DNA of 42,715 nucleotides from Collinsella sp. (GCA_019419625.1 DXZO01000042.1:28020-70734); one strand, 5' to 3'; shown: positions 16,156-24,091, numbered from the stretch's first letter. Translations and numbers: made by a program. Notes: generated from the sequence alone by a model not told the origin.

Positions 16156-17184
16156 CTAACTCGCGGCTCTTGCCGCGTTGAACACTCTTTGACGTACAAC
16201 TAATTGCTTTTCCATCTCCGCCGTCTTCATCCACCCAAAGTACGAGCACACGCGGAGAGCAAGTCTCGGCGTTCTTCGTTTGTCAAATCGGAAAAACGCG
16301 CGGCGGAGACGCTTCCAAAGTCGCTTCCGCAAATCGACGCGCTTTGCCCAAATTCGATAACCCGCGAAATCGATTGGCTCAACGCCGTTATGCATGATCT
16401 TCCAAGGCTTAAGTTCAAGACCGAAGCCTGCGAGCACGTGAGCGATGAGCATGACTGCTCTTTTCAGCGCCTTTTTAGAGTTGCCAAGCAAATAGCCGTC
16501 ATCTGCGTACCAGACCTGACAACCTACTAGATTCGTGCGCTTGCCGCGCCTTACCGTCCCAACGCCTTCGATTGCGTGGTAGGCGAACGAGATGACGAAA
16601 GCGGCCAGCCGCAGCGAAAGGTAACTGCCGAGAATGAGCACTTCGCCCATGGTTGATAGCAGCGTATAGAGCAGATAGAGCACTTTGTGGTTTCGCACGT
16701 AACGCGCTGCAAGCTCAAAGACCATCTCTGTTCGCATGGAGCCGTAACAGTTTCGTATGTCAACGTGGACGTGCAGTAGATAGCGCCGAATCGCCCGCTT
16801 GAGCTTACGCATGCCGAGGGCTGCACCCTTGCCCTTAACGCCGGCGCTGACTTGCCAGAAGCCGACTTTAGCCGACAGCAGGGGCTCGAGCGCATTGACG
16901 CACAGGTAGTTGCAAACCTGGCGCTTGACACTCTCGACGCTGATTTCGCGCAACTTGCCTGAATTCGGGTCGTGCTTTACATGCGTGCTGATCGGCTCGA
17001 ATTCCAGTGTTTCAGTTGATAATTCGAGCCATATAACGTCGATGAAGGACGATTCCGAGCCGTATTCCTCTTGGATTCGGTGCTCGTTCTTCCTGCCGGA
17101 ATCGCCCTTCTTCCATTCCTCAAGCGCTTCTGCAACCTTTTGGCGCGTGAAGACGTAGTTTTTGCAATAGGTTTTCAAATCCAA
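16156..17184 (-). CDS. DGR reverse transcriptase
   Basis: 342 residues from TTG 17184 (stop codon upstream in frame, so no earlier start). RT motifs in order: region 2 VSAGVKGKGAALG (about 112-124); motif A VDIRNCYGSM with the catalytic Asp at 142; motif 4 GSYLSL (186-191); catalytic YADD (226-229); then a thumb-like basic region (WKIMHNG through RLWKRLRRAF). Size and the GSYLSxxLA motif match DGR RTs rather than retron or group II intron RTs; there is no maturase or endonuclease domain. The usual Gln of motif 4 (SQ) is Leu here. It would copy the TR RNA lying 158 bases upstream. Confidence 0.92.
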   Translation of the reverse strand: MDLKTYCKNYVFTRQKVAEALEEWKKGDSGRKNEHRIQEEYGSESSFIDVIWLELSTETLEFEPISTHVKHDPNSGKLREISVESVKRQVCNYLCVNALEPLLSAKVGFWQVSAGVKGKGAALGMRKLKRAIRRYLLHVHVDIRNCYGSMRTEMVFELAARYVRNHKVLYLLYTLLSTMGEVLILGSYLSLRLAAFVISFAYHAIEGVGTVRRGKRTNLVGCQVWYADDGYLLGNSKKALKRAVMLIAHVLAGFGLELKPWKIMHNGVEPIDFAGYRIWAKRVDLRKRLWKRLRRAFFRFDKRRTPRLALRVCSYFGWMKTAEMEKQLVVRQRVFNAARAAS

Positions 17185-17274
17185 AGCTCTTTCTGTCTGT
17201 CATACGAGTTTTCGCCAGACGGCTACTAGCCCGCGAGCCTTGCGGACAAATTTCGCTCAGTTGAGCCAGGCTAG

Positions 17275-17304
17275 CCCGGTCGCGCCAGAAAGCGACGCGC
17301 CGGG
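17275..17304 (-). ncRNA. stem-loop in the TR-RT spacer, probable part of the DGR template RNA
   Basis: CCCGG-t-CGCG (17275-17284) pairs with CGCGCCGGG (17296-17304) in a 9-bp stem with one bulged base and an 11-base loop. In studied DGRs the spacer downstream of TR is part of the template RNA and is needed for priming and RT binding. A similar role is inferred from position. Confidence 0.55.
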
Positions 17305-17342
17305 TAGGCACGGTGCGAGAACTTTTGGTTCTTGTTTATAGA

Positions 17343-17452
17343 CAGATTGCCGGGAAGCGATGTTCCAGTTCGCCCTGCCAGACCTCGTGTTCGCGTTCGC
17401 GTAGCGAAGACCAGCCTTCGTGCCGTTCCTCAGGTTGCCGAGGAACTGAACC
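17343..17452 (-). repeat. DGR template repeat (TR), 110 bp
   Basis: Aligns without gaps to 17560-17669 (offset 217) with 96 of 110 identical bases. It holds 24 coding-strand adenines, 14 of which are changed in VR. In the VR frame it would read VQFLGNLRNGTKAG and onward with many Asn (AAC) codons, the classic TR codon bias that maximises replacements and cannot mutate to a stop codon. It lies in no gene of its own. Confidence 0.95.
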
Positions 17453-17489
17453 AGACACCAGCGCCGCCCTCACCGTGTATCCCTGTTTG

Positions 17490-17517
17490 TTGCTAGAAAG
17501 AAGGGGGCCAACCCCCT
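17490..17517 (-). terminator. hairpin with T-rich tail between VR and TR
   Basis: Minus-strand AGGGGG pairs with CCCCCT around a TTGG loop (17502-17517), followed by TCTTTCT. It lies 19 bases after the tail-gene stop. It could end tail-gene transcription partially, and it is also close to the place where DGR cruciform hairpins are found. Confidence 0.6.
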
Positions 17518-17518
17518 C

Positions 17519-17535
17519 TCATGGCTACGCCATGA
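17519..17535 (-). promoter_or_regulatory. 7-bp hairpin just downstream of VR, candidate DGR target-site cruciform
   Basis: TCATGGC (17519-17525) pairs with GCCATGA (17529-17535) around a 3-base loop, starting 1 base after the tail-gene stop and 24 bases after the VR end. Several phage DGRs need a hairpin/cruciform shortly downstream of VR for efficient target recognition; this is in the right place, though the loop is shorter than in BPP-1. Confidence 0.5.
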
Positions 17536-17536
17536 T

Positions 17537-19129
17537 TCACCCCCGGCTGCGGCTGGTAGCAGAAAGCCGGGAAGCGATGTGCCAGTCCGCCCAGCCAGAC
17601 CACGCGTACGCGCTCGCGTAGCGAAGACCAGCCATCGTGCCGTGCCCCAGGTAGCCGAGGAACAGAACCTCGCGAATAGTTCCCTTCACGGTCTGGTCGT
17701 TAACGTTTACGTAGTAATAATCTCCCGTGCCGGTCGTGGAGGAGCCGCCAACATCCTTTTCGAGGATTAGGCCGCACACCATCTGCAAGTTGAGCGTGTA
17801 GCCCTCTTTAAGCGGCATGCACGCCGCAGTTGCGACCACGCCGTCGGCAACAGCTCCCTTTTTCTCGTTGCGGCTGTCGTGGTTCACGGCGATTCCGAAG
17901 CCCGTTCCATCGCTCACGAACAGAGCGCAGCCCATGACTTCCCAAGCACCTGTTGCTGTCTCAACGCCGCCGATCTTGAACGGATATTTGCCATCATTGG
18001 CAATCTGCCCATCCCCCACAAGCTCGTCGGTCGAGCCGGTGTTCCACGGCGAAGTTTGAACCCACGTATCAGTGGTAGTGGAGAACGCTTTTGCAACACG
18101 CATCAGCAGGGCAACATTGCCGTCCGCAAGCGTCTCTTTGCCCTCAACTACCGCAGAATCGAACACGTCATAGGCGTTCGAGGCGCCACGGTCGGGACAA
18201 GAAGCCGCGTTGCTGGTTCCGTACATGAGGGCGCATCCAACCGGCAGCGAAGCGGCGATTGAAGCGGCAACGATGATACGTGTTGTATTGCTCTCGGCAA
18301 TCACAGGATGGAACTGTACGTTGAAGTTTGAGCAGCCTTGAAAATCCACCTGCGAGGACTTGTTAAGCGTCTTGGTGAGCTGGTGAAAGTTTATATACCA
18401 CTGGTCGTAGGCGCTCATTCCGCCATAGCCCGTCGTGGCGCACTTTGTAATGTCTATAAGCGAATCGTGACTGATCGTGCGCGTCTTTACCGGCATACCA
18501 GAGATGGAGCGCGGGTTGTTATTCGAATCCATAGATAGAGGGTATGACGGCGTAAGCATATACGGTCGCAGACTTCCATCAGGCAAGTATGCATCCGGGC
18601 ACGCGACGGCACCGGTGAACTTCGTGTCGGAGACAGACCATAGGGCATCGCCGTTTTCAAGCGGCTCCCAAAGCTGCCACACCACAGGCGCAATCTCGTA
18701 GACGTTGTTTCCCTTACTGTTGTCGATGCGCGAGAAACCGTAATCAACCGAATCGATAGCGACAACCCACGGTGCGCCGTCGGAATCGGCACCCGCGTTC
18801 GCGGAGACGTGGAACCACGGCCCGCCCTCTGCATTACACGGATCTACGGCTGGAGTGGTTGCGGTGGCGGCAACGAACTTTGTCGCAGCAAGACGCTTTG
18901 CCGCAGCGCTCACGGGAATCAGCGCTGTAGGGCTTCCGGCGGGAACACGCCACGTGTAAATAAGCCCGGTCTTATGCTTGTCTACCATCGCTTTGATTGC
19001 GCTGTTTTTGTATCGTCCGGTCGCTTCATCACGCTCAAGAGTTTTCACGTCGGCAAGCTTGCCGATGGCTGTTGCGATGGACGCAAGGCCGTCTTTCAGC
19101 GCTTCATCTGTCGGAAAGTTATAGTCCAT
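17537..19129 (-). CDS. DGR-diversified tail protein, probable receptor-binding protein
   Basis: 530 residues from ATG 19129 (AGGAG upstream). A short helical N-terminal part (about 1-50, DEALKDGLASIATAIGKL) probably docks to the baseplate. A long beta-rich region follows, and the C-terminal ~45 residues carry the variable repeat with the framework AGLRY...IASRL typical of C-type-lectin-fold DGR targets. In such proteins the varied side chains cluster on one ligand-binding face. It lies between the BppU-like baseplate gene and the RT. Receptor binding is inferred from position and DGR context. Confidence 0.88.
   Translation of the reverse strand: MDYNFPTDEALKDGLASIATAIGKLADVKTLERDEATGRYKNSAIKAMVDKHKTGLIYTWRVPAGSPTALIPVSAAAKRLAATKFVAATATTPAVDPCNAEGGPWFHVSANAGADSDGAPWVVAIDSVDYGFSRIDNSKGNNVYEIAPVVWQLWEPLENGDALWSVSDTKFTGAVACPDAYLPDGSLRPYMLTPSYPLSMDSNNNPRSISGMPVKTRTISHDSLIDITKCATTGYGGMSAYDQWYINFHQLTKTLNKSSQVDFQGCSNFNVQFHPVIAESNTTRIIVAASIAASLPVGCALMYGTSNAASCPDRGASNAYDVFDSAVVEGKETLADGNVALLMRVAKAFSTTTDTWVQTSPWNTGSTDELVGDGQIANDGKYPFKIGGVETATGAWEVMGCALFVSDGTGFGIAVNHDSRNEKKGAVADGVVATAACMPLKEGYTLNLQMVCGLILEKDVGGSSTTGTGDYYYVNVNDQTVKGTIREVLFLGYLGHGTMAGLRYASAYAWSGWADWHIASRLSATSRSRG
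17560..17669 (-). repeat. DGR variable repeat (VR), 110 bp
   Basis: Encodes residues about 487-523 of the 530-aa tail protein. Compared with TR, 13 codons differ: Q to L, N to Y, R to G, N to H, K to M, N to S, N to Y, T to A, R to W (twice), N to D, N to H and Q to L. Every difference lies at a TR adenine and every one changes the residue. Conserved framework AGLRY and IASR is unchanged, as in C-type-lectin-fold DGR targets. Confidence 0.95.
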
Positions 19130-19137
19130 GCCAACTC

Positions 19138-19944
19138 CTAACTAACTGTCATATCGACGAGAACAGGGCGTGTGTCCCCGTTCTCGTCTGTGATTCGCTT
19201 GAAATAAAACTGTCTGTCTGCACTCACGGAGCCTCGCGCTTCCTCAGCTGCCTTACGAGCGTCAGCTGCCGCCTGATCCGCGCTGTCCTTGGATGCTTTC
19301 GCTGCGTTTGTCGCGACATTCGCTGCATTTGTTGCGGCGTCTGCGTTCGTTTTGGCTGTATTTGCCGCAGAAGCGGCATCCGTGGCGCTCTTTGTCGCGG
19401 CGTTCGCCTTGCCCGTCGCGGTGTTGGCCGCGTCAGTGGCGCTCTTACAGATGTTAACCGCAGCGTTGGCGTTATTCAGCGCCTTGCCCGCGTCAGTGAC
19501 AGCCTGTTCGCCATTGGTGACGGCGTTTTCTCCACGCCTGATAAGGTCATCAATCGCGTTGTCCCAAGACTGCGCGGGCTGCTGACCCTCTTTGGCGCTG
19601 CGCAGGATGTCCAGGGCGAATCGCTCCGTCTGTGCAAGGAAATCGTCCTTGACGATTTCGAAATAGGCTTCGTCGGTGTAGCCGGGAACGCTTGCGAGCT
19701 TGGATTCATCGCAAACGTAGGTGATCGTATTGCCGCTGACTGTGGCGCTGCCACGGTAATAGTGGATTCGGTCTGGCAATCGGGCAACCAAAAAGGCGCC
19801 GTACCCAGACAAAGACAGCTCTCCGCCGTTGTCGTAGATAAGCGCCTTGATGGTTGTTCCGCCGAGCTCGCCTTGCGCGATTCGAATGCAGTTGTTTCCG
19901 CATCCGCGTTTGTCGATATCAAGCTCGATAGTCTGAGTGTTCAT
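19138..19944 (-). CDS. BppU-type baseplate upper protein with Ala-rich coiled coil
   Basis: 268 residues. The N-terminal ~110 residues (QTIELDIDKRG through YEIVKDD-like strands) match the BppU/DUF2479 domain that anchors receptor-binding proteins to siphovirus baseplates. Residues about 140-245 are an Ala/Asn/Thr-rich helical stretch of heptad-like units (ANTATGKANAATKSATDAA), expected to form a trimeric stalk. A short end domain ends VLVDMTVS. It lies 8 bases upstream of the DGR target gene, so it probably connects that protein to the tail. Confidence 0.82.
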   Translation of the reverse strand: MNTQTIELDIDKRGCGNNCIRIAQGELGGTTIKALIYDNGGELSLSGYGAFLVARLPDRIHYYRGSATVSGNTITYVCDESKLASVPGYTDEAYFEIVKDDFLAQTERFALDILRSAKEGQQPAQSWDNAIDDLIRRGENAVTNGEQAVTDAGKALNNANAAVNICKSATDAANTATGKANAATKSATDAASAANTAKTNADAATNAANVATNAAKASKDSADQAAADARKAAEEARGSVSADRQFYFKRITDENGDTRPVLVDMTVS

Positions 19945-20414
19945 CAGGCATCACCGTCGACAAGCATCCACTCGCACGCCAGAATCTCGTTTCCTGTCAT
20001 CTTCCCAATCGCGTCGGCATAGGCAATCTTGAACAGGTTAGGTCGATGCTTGATGTTTGCGTACATCTCGATTTCGCGGCAGAAAGCCTTGTGCTCGTCT
20101 GAACCGATGCGCAGCTGTGTGCGACCGGTGGGAAGTCCATCATCTCCAAGTTCAGGTTCGCCGTACTGCGCGATAAGCTCATCGCGGCGTTTTAGGTACT
20201 CAAGCGCCTCCGCACGCAACACCCTCGTATTGCGTGCGGCGGCATAGCCCACGATGTCGCGGCGCTCGAGAAGCGGCTCGAGCGCAATGAGCATCTGCTC
20301 CATCTGGGCATTGGTATATTCGTCGGGGATGACGTTCTCGACCTCGATGCTCTGCTTGCTTTCCGTAACGCTGGCACCGAGCGCGGTTGCCAGAGATTCG
20401 ATTCCTTTATCCAT
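19944..20414 (-). CDS. phage tail-region hypothetical protein
   Basis: 156 residues, mostly helical and charged: MDKGIESLATALGASVTE at the start, then EQMLIALEPLLERRDIVGYAA. No known domain is recognised. It overlaps the small gene before it and touches the BppU-like gene after it (shared base), so it belongs to the tail operon. A baseplate or fibre-assembly role is possible. Confidence 0.8.
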   Translation of the reverse strand: MDKGIESLATALGASVTESKQSIEVENVIPDEYTNAQMEQMLIALEPLLERRDIVGYAAARNTRVLRAEALEYLKRRDELIAQYGEPELGDDGLPTGRTQLRIGSDEHKAFCREIEMYANIKHRPNLFKIAYADAIGKMTGNEILACEWMLVDGDA

Positions 20415-20595
20415 TGACCTTCACTTCCTCCACAATCGGTGTCGAATCGTCAAGCGCGGCGATTTCCGCGGCAACGTCTGTGACGCTTTCCTCTACAGTC
20501 TTGTATATGGCATAGCCACTCGCAGCGTAGTAATCGAGCATGTGTGGTTGAACGTAAAATGAGATTCCATCCTTCTCAACTCTGAACGTGGTCAT
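20407..20595 (-). CDS. small phage tail-region protein
   Basis: 62 residues from ATG 20595, chosen because AAGGAGGT lies just upstream; a longer frame would overlap the tail-spike gene. Sequence begins MTTFRVEKDGISFYV and has a central MLDYYAASGYAIYKTVEES. No family recognised. It overlaps the following gene by 8 bases. Confidence 0.7.
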   Translation of the reverse strand: MTTFRVEKDGISFYVQPHMLDYYAASGYAIYKTVEESVTDVAAEIAALDDSTPIVEEVKVNG

Positions 20596-20606
20596 TCCAT
20601 ACCTCC

Positions 20607-23366
20607 TTATAGCGACGTGATCATTAGTCCGTGGTCGAAAGTGATCGTCCAATTTGTCCAAGTCATAGACAGGTTTTGGCAAAGGCCGGACACGTTATAC
20701 GTTCCGGTCAGTTGAAGATTTGTCCACGAGCTTTTCAGGTTCCCGACGAGCGTGACGCTGCCGCTCATGCCGGTCTTACAGGAGACGTACTCGCCACGGT
20801 CTTTGTATTCGCCGACGCCGATCCAGTCATCGGTGAGAAGGCAGATGCACCCTTTGCCAGCGAGACGCGCGCCATACACCTTGGACTTGGTGTTGTAGTT
20901 GTTGAATCCGACGTAACCCGTAATATCCTCAGCTGTGCCGCCGTATAGGTATCCGTTGGCCATTGCCGTGTAGCAGGTGCCGCCGCCGACGCTGAAACCG
21001 TCTGTACCTATGTAGAGACCAGAGGTGTTCGAATCGAGCGTAAGCTTATATCTATACAATTTGTTGTTATCGATTGATAGCCCGCCGATGACACCATAGG
21101 TTGTCTGGAAATAGCCGCTCGTCAGATTCCAGTAGTTCTTCCCCTGACCGTCGCCGATTGTTCCACTCTTGAGGTATGTCGCATTGACGTACAGCTCGCC
21201 GCTGGACATGTAAATGCCTTTGTTTGCTCCGTTGTTGGTAAGCCGATTGAAGATCTCTTGCTGTTTGAGGCTCTCGTCGAGCTTTTCGACAAGTTTCTCC
21301 GCATCGGTCTTAGCTACCTCTTGCGCAATCATGCTCGTAGCCTGTCGCGCTACCGCCGCATAGACTGTTACTGCAGATGAATAGTTTTCATAGGCGCTCT
21401 TATAATGCGACATGGCGGCATTCAGTTCCTCGGCTGTTGAGCAGTTTGTGACATCCGAGATGGTTGACATCAGGGCATCGAACGCTCCGCCCTCGCCGAA
21501 CGCGTTGTTGTACCTCGGCTCTAAGACTTGCGCCTTGAACTGAACCTGCAAGTTTTTGTTTGACGACAGCGATTTGTGTAGTGCAGAAAGGTCTTCTTTA
21601 TCTTTCTGCACGGTCTGGAGAATTTTATTTACGGCGGCTTTCTCCGCCTCGGTGACGATGCCGTCTTTAGCGATGTCGTTGACTGTGGTGTCGAGGCTGC
21701 TTATCGTCTCGTCAAGTTCCTTATTCCTTGTCTGGAAGTCTTCCCCAAGGGCCTCGATGTGTTTTCTGTTCTGCGTCATTCCGTCGTGCAGGTCTTCGAT
21801 AACGCCATCGACGGTATAGCCACCGTCGCCGTACTTCGCGGTGGGCGATAGCTGGAATTCGCCCGTTTCCAAATCCCAATAGTTCGCGCCCACCTCGTCG
21901 GTGAGCAAGCCCGCGCGGATGCGGTCTGCCCGCATCGTTCCGGCGTTGATGCAATCGGCGCTCACCTGTGCGCCGGTTACAAACGTTCTCCAATTCCATT
22001 GGCCATCGCTTGTAAGATTTGCGGCAAGGCGGATGCCAAGGCCGTTGATGTTTACCGCCCACATGCCGGACGTTGACTTGAGCGGCACGCCTGTTTCTGC
22101 ATCCAACGGCACGTTGGAGTAGATCACGCCAAGCTCGAACGTCTCGACCTTGTAGGTGCCGACGGCATTGAACGCCTTGTTGAGCGCCGCCATGAGCTGG
22201 TTGAGCCACGAGACGGACGTGCCAGCCGCCGCATCGTAGTTAGCCCGCTGATTGCTGCCGCTCTTGAGCTGCTGTGCCATTGACTGAAAGATGTCGGCCA
22301 GATCATCGGTTAAGTTGCCGAACGCCACCGTGGCATCGCCGGTCACCAAGTCGCGGATCAGCTTCGAGACGCGACCCTTGAGCCTGATTCCCGCAGCGGA
22401 GAAGCCCTTGTCGATGATCGCCACGCAATCGCCGACAGCAACGCTTTCCCAATCTCGACCGAAAGCAAATAGGTCGATCACGCTTGCTTCATAGGAGACG
22501 GTCGGCGTTTTGGCTCGCTCAAGGTAATCGTTCGTCTCGGCAAGAAGCTGCGCCGCGTCCTCGCATTGCTCGTTAATGTAAACGTCCACCGCAGGCGCGA
22601 TGCCGCCGTTGCCGTCGGGATGTCCCCAAGCCTCAGTTGCGGACGCATCCTCGACGTAATCCTTGCCGCCGTTTATATCGCCGAAAGTCAAGCGCCGGCC
22701 ATAGCCGCCGCCATCCGTCTCAACACCCTTGCCGTAACCGTAAACCCTCGTCTTTGGGTTGGCGCTGCCGGTCTTGCGCTTGATGCTTATCAGGTCTTTA
22801 GTCCAGGTGAAGCGCTTGGGACTTTGCTGGTTTCCGCGCTTCGCGACCACACGTACGTATCGGTGTGTGACCCGCACGCCGTCCGTCTCGATGACGGTTT
22901 CAAGCTCGCCGCCCCATGTTTTGAGCAGATCGCTCAAGCCCTCGCGGACTTTTACATGATAGAAGGTATGCGATGCGCTGCCGGGCAGGTCGCAGTTACC
23001 GACTTCCCAACGGGTGCCCGCGAGTATTGACGTGAGCGCCACAGTCACGCTGCCAGACGGCCGCTTGTCCTCGATATAGTCATCCCACGTCTCGTTGATG
23101 GAATTGATGCACGTTGCGCTGGTATAGGGCTTGCCGCTGTCATCGTGCAGCCGCTCGATTTTATCGACTATGTGCTCGTGCACAACGCCTTGGCGGTCAA
23201 CCCAGACAAGGTACTCGCCCTTGCCTAAATCCTCGTCGCACCTGATCTTAAGCTCGTCGGTGCCGTCCGTAGCGTCCTCATGGGTCGCTGCGGTGTAGGT
23301 GAGCCGTCCGAGATTCGCGCCAAAACGGCTGAAACGGGTGAAGTTGACCTTCTTTATTAAAGCCAT
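20607..23366 (-). CDS. phage tail spike / tail-associated protein (Tal-like, prophage endopeptidase-tail type)
   Basis: 919 residues from ATG 23366 (GGAGG upstream). The N-terminal ~370 residues follow the gp27-like hub pattern of siphovirus Tal proteins (LTYTAATHEDATDGTDELK, VVHEHIVDKIERLHDDS, WESVAVGDCVAIID). The centre is a long helical region (DTTVNDIAKDG to QATSMIAQEV), and the C-terminal part is Gly/Tyr-rich beta structure. It forms the tail tip below the distal tail protein. No peptidase catalytic residues could be assigned with confidence. Confidence 0.85.
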   Translation of the reverse strand: MALIKKVNFTRFSRFGANLGRLTYTAATHEDATDGTDELKIRCDEDLGKGEYLVWVDRQGVVHEHIVDKIERLHDDSGKPYTSATCINSINETWDDYIEDKRPSGSVTVALTSILAGTRWEVGNCDLPGSASHTFYHVKVREGLSDLLKTWGGELETVIETDGVRVTHRYVRVVAKRGNQQSPKRFTWTKDLISIKRKTGSANPKTRVYGYGKGVETDGGGYGRRLTFGDINGGKDYVEDASATEAWGHPDGNGGIAPAVDVYINEQCEDAAQLLAETNDYLERAKTPTVSYEASVIDLFAFGRDWESVAVGDCVAIIDKGFSAAGIRLKGRVSKLIRDLVTGDATVAFGNLTDDLADIFQSMAQQLKSGSNQRANYDAAAGTSVSWLNQLMAALNKAFNAVGTYKVETFELGVIYSNVPLDAETGVPLKSTSGMWAVNINGLGIRLAANLTSDGQWNWRTFVTGAQVSADCINAGTMRADRIRAGLLTDEVGANYWDLETGEFQLSPTAKYGDGGYTVDGVIEDLHDGMTQNRKHIEALGEDFQTRNKELDETISSLDTTVNDIAKDGIVTEAEKAAVNKILQTVQKDKEDLSALHKSLSSNKNLQVQFKAQVLEPRYNNAFGEGGAFDALMSTISDVTNCSTAEELNAAMSHYKSAYENYSSAVTVYAAVARQATSMIAQEVAKTDAEKLVEKLDESLKQQEIFNRLTNNGANKGIYMSSGELYVNATYLKSGTIGDGQGKNYWNLTSGYFQTTYGVIGGLSIDNNKLYRYKLTLDSNTSGLYIGTDGFSVGGGTCYTAMANGYLYGGTAEDITGYVGFNNYNTKSKVYGARLAGKGCICLLTDDWIGVGEYKDRGEYVSCKTGMSGSVTLVGNLKSSWTNLQLTGTYNVSGLCQNLSMTWTNWTITFDHGLMITSL

Positions 23367-24091
23367 CTTTCCTCCCATTCCAGCACCGCAGAGCCGCTAG
23401 AAATCTTGATGTGCGCACGGTCATTGACTGTGAAGAAGTCGCTCATGATGTTGAGCTGAGCGACAGAGCCGTTAACGGTCACGTGCTCTTTATCGAAATC
23501 CATCCGAACCACGCTCGAAGCCGTCAACGGCTGGACAACCTCGACGAACTCGGCGGTGTCAGTGTTGGTGATGCGCCAAGAGCTGCAAGCGCCGGGCTTG
23601 GCAGTCACGGTGAGCGCCGCAGGCAGCGTGCCGCCGACAGCGAACGATGCCGCGCCGCTCACGTCCATCCGGCGATGCTGACCGTAATAGTCGGGGTCGC
23701 CGATGTGGAACGTAACGGTTGCCTGCGGGCAATCGTCGGTGATCTCGTCAAGGTCGGTTGCACCGCTAACAATCGCCATCAAATAACGTGTAGGGTCATC
23801 AGGCAAATATAGCGGCGCTGGCTCGTCAGACCAGAGCAGCGCCGCCAGCTCATGGCGCGCCTTTGCGACCTCGCGCCGGTGCTCGGTGCGAATCCACATG
23901 TCAATCTGTAAATCGTAACCGGAGCGACGAGCGTTCTTGAAGTATTCGCCGTGCCGCCCGGGCGCATCCTCGAAGCTCGCCGAAACGTCCGCCATGATTG
24001 GGCGGCGCACCTTACAGTAGACGAGCTTCGACAGGTCGTGCCCGTTGAAGACAATGCTGTCGCTTTGGTTTCGCTTACGCTTAAGCTCCAA
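23357..24091 (-). CDS. distal tail protein (Dit-like)
   Basis: 244 residues from TTG 24091, with GGGGGTG upstream and a short overlap with the tape-measure gene. The sequence starts with IVFNGHDLSKLVYCKV and contains DAPGRHGEYFKNARRSGYDL, the conserved N-terminal Dit fold, then a galectin-like C-terminal domain (ATVTFHIGDPDYYG, SSWRITNTDTAEFVEV). Dit forms the hexameric hub joining tail tube and spike. Position between tape measure and tail spike agrees. Confidence 0.85.
   Translation of the reverse strand: MELKRKRNQSDSIVFNGHDLSKLVYCKVRRPIMADVSASFEDAPGRHGEYFKNARRSGYDLQIDMWIRTEHRREVAKARHELAALLWSDEPAPLYLPDDPTRYLMAIVSGATDLDEITDDCPQATVTFHIGDPDYYGQHRRMDVSGAASFAVGGTLPAALTVTAKPGACSSWRITNTDTAEFVEVVQPLTASSVVRMDFDKEHVTVNGSVAQLNIMSDFFTVNDRAHIKISSGSAVLEWEERWL

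Larger units (their letters stand above)
16156..17669 (-). other. diversity-generating retroelement (DGR): VR, hairpins, TR and reverse transcriptase
   Basis: In transcription order: VR at the 3' end of the tail gene (17669 to 17560), stop codon, two hairpins, TR (17452 to 17343), a structured 158-base spacer and the RT gene (17184 to 16156). Ungapped TR/VR alignment of 110 bases gives 14 differences, all at adenines of the coding-strand TR. Known DGRs (for example Bordetella phage BPP-1) copy TR RNA into adenine-mutagenised cDNA that replaces VR. The elements present here are those needed except Avd, which many DGRs lack. Confidence 0.95.

Noticed and set aside
16156..17184. Reverse transcriptase considered as a retron, group II intron or abortive-infection RT
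   Set aside because: There is no maturase/endonuclease domain, no msr/msd-like repeat, and the adjacent adenine-biased TR/VR pair specifically indicates a DGR.
17313..17621. 102-aa plus-strand ORF covering TR and part of VR
   Set aside because: It is opposite to the transcription of the DGR and arises because TR and VR share sequence; no start signal or family.
18997..20022. 341-aa plus-strand ORF across the tail-fibre and BppU-like genes
   Set aside because: It spans the borders of two well supported minus-strand phage genes and is Arg/Cys-rich antisense sequence.
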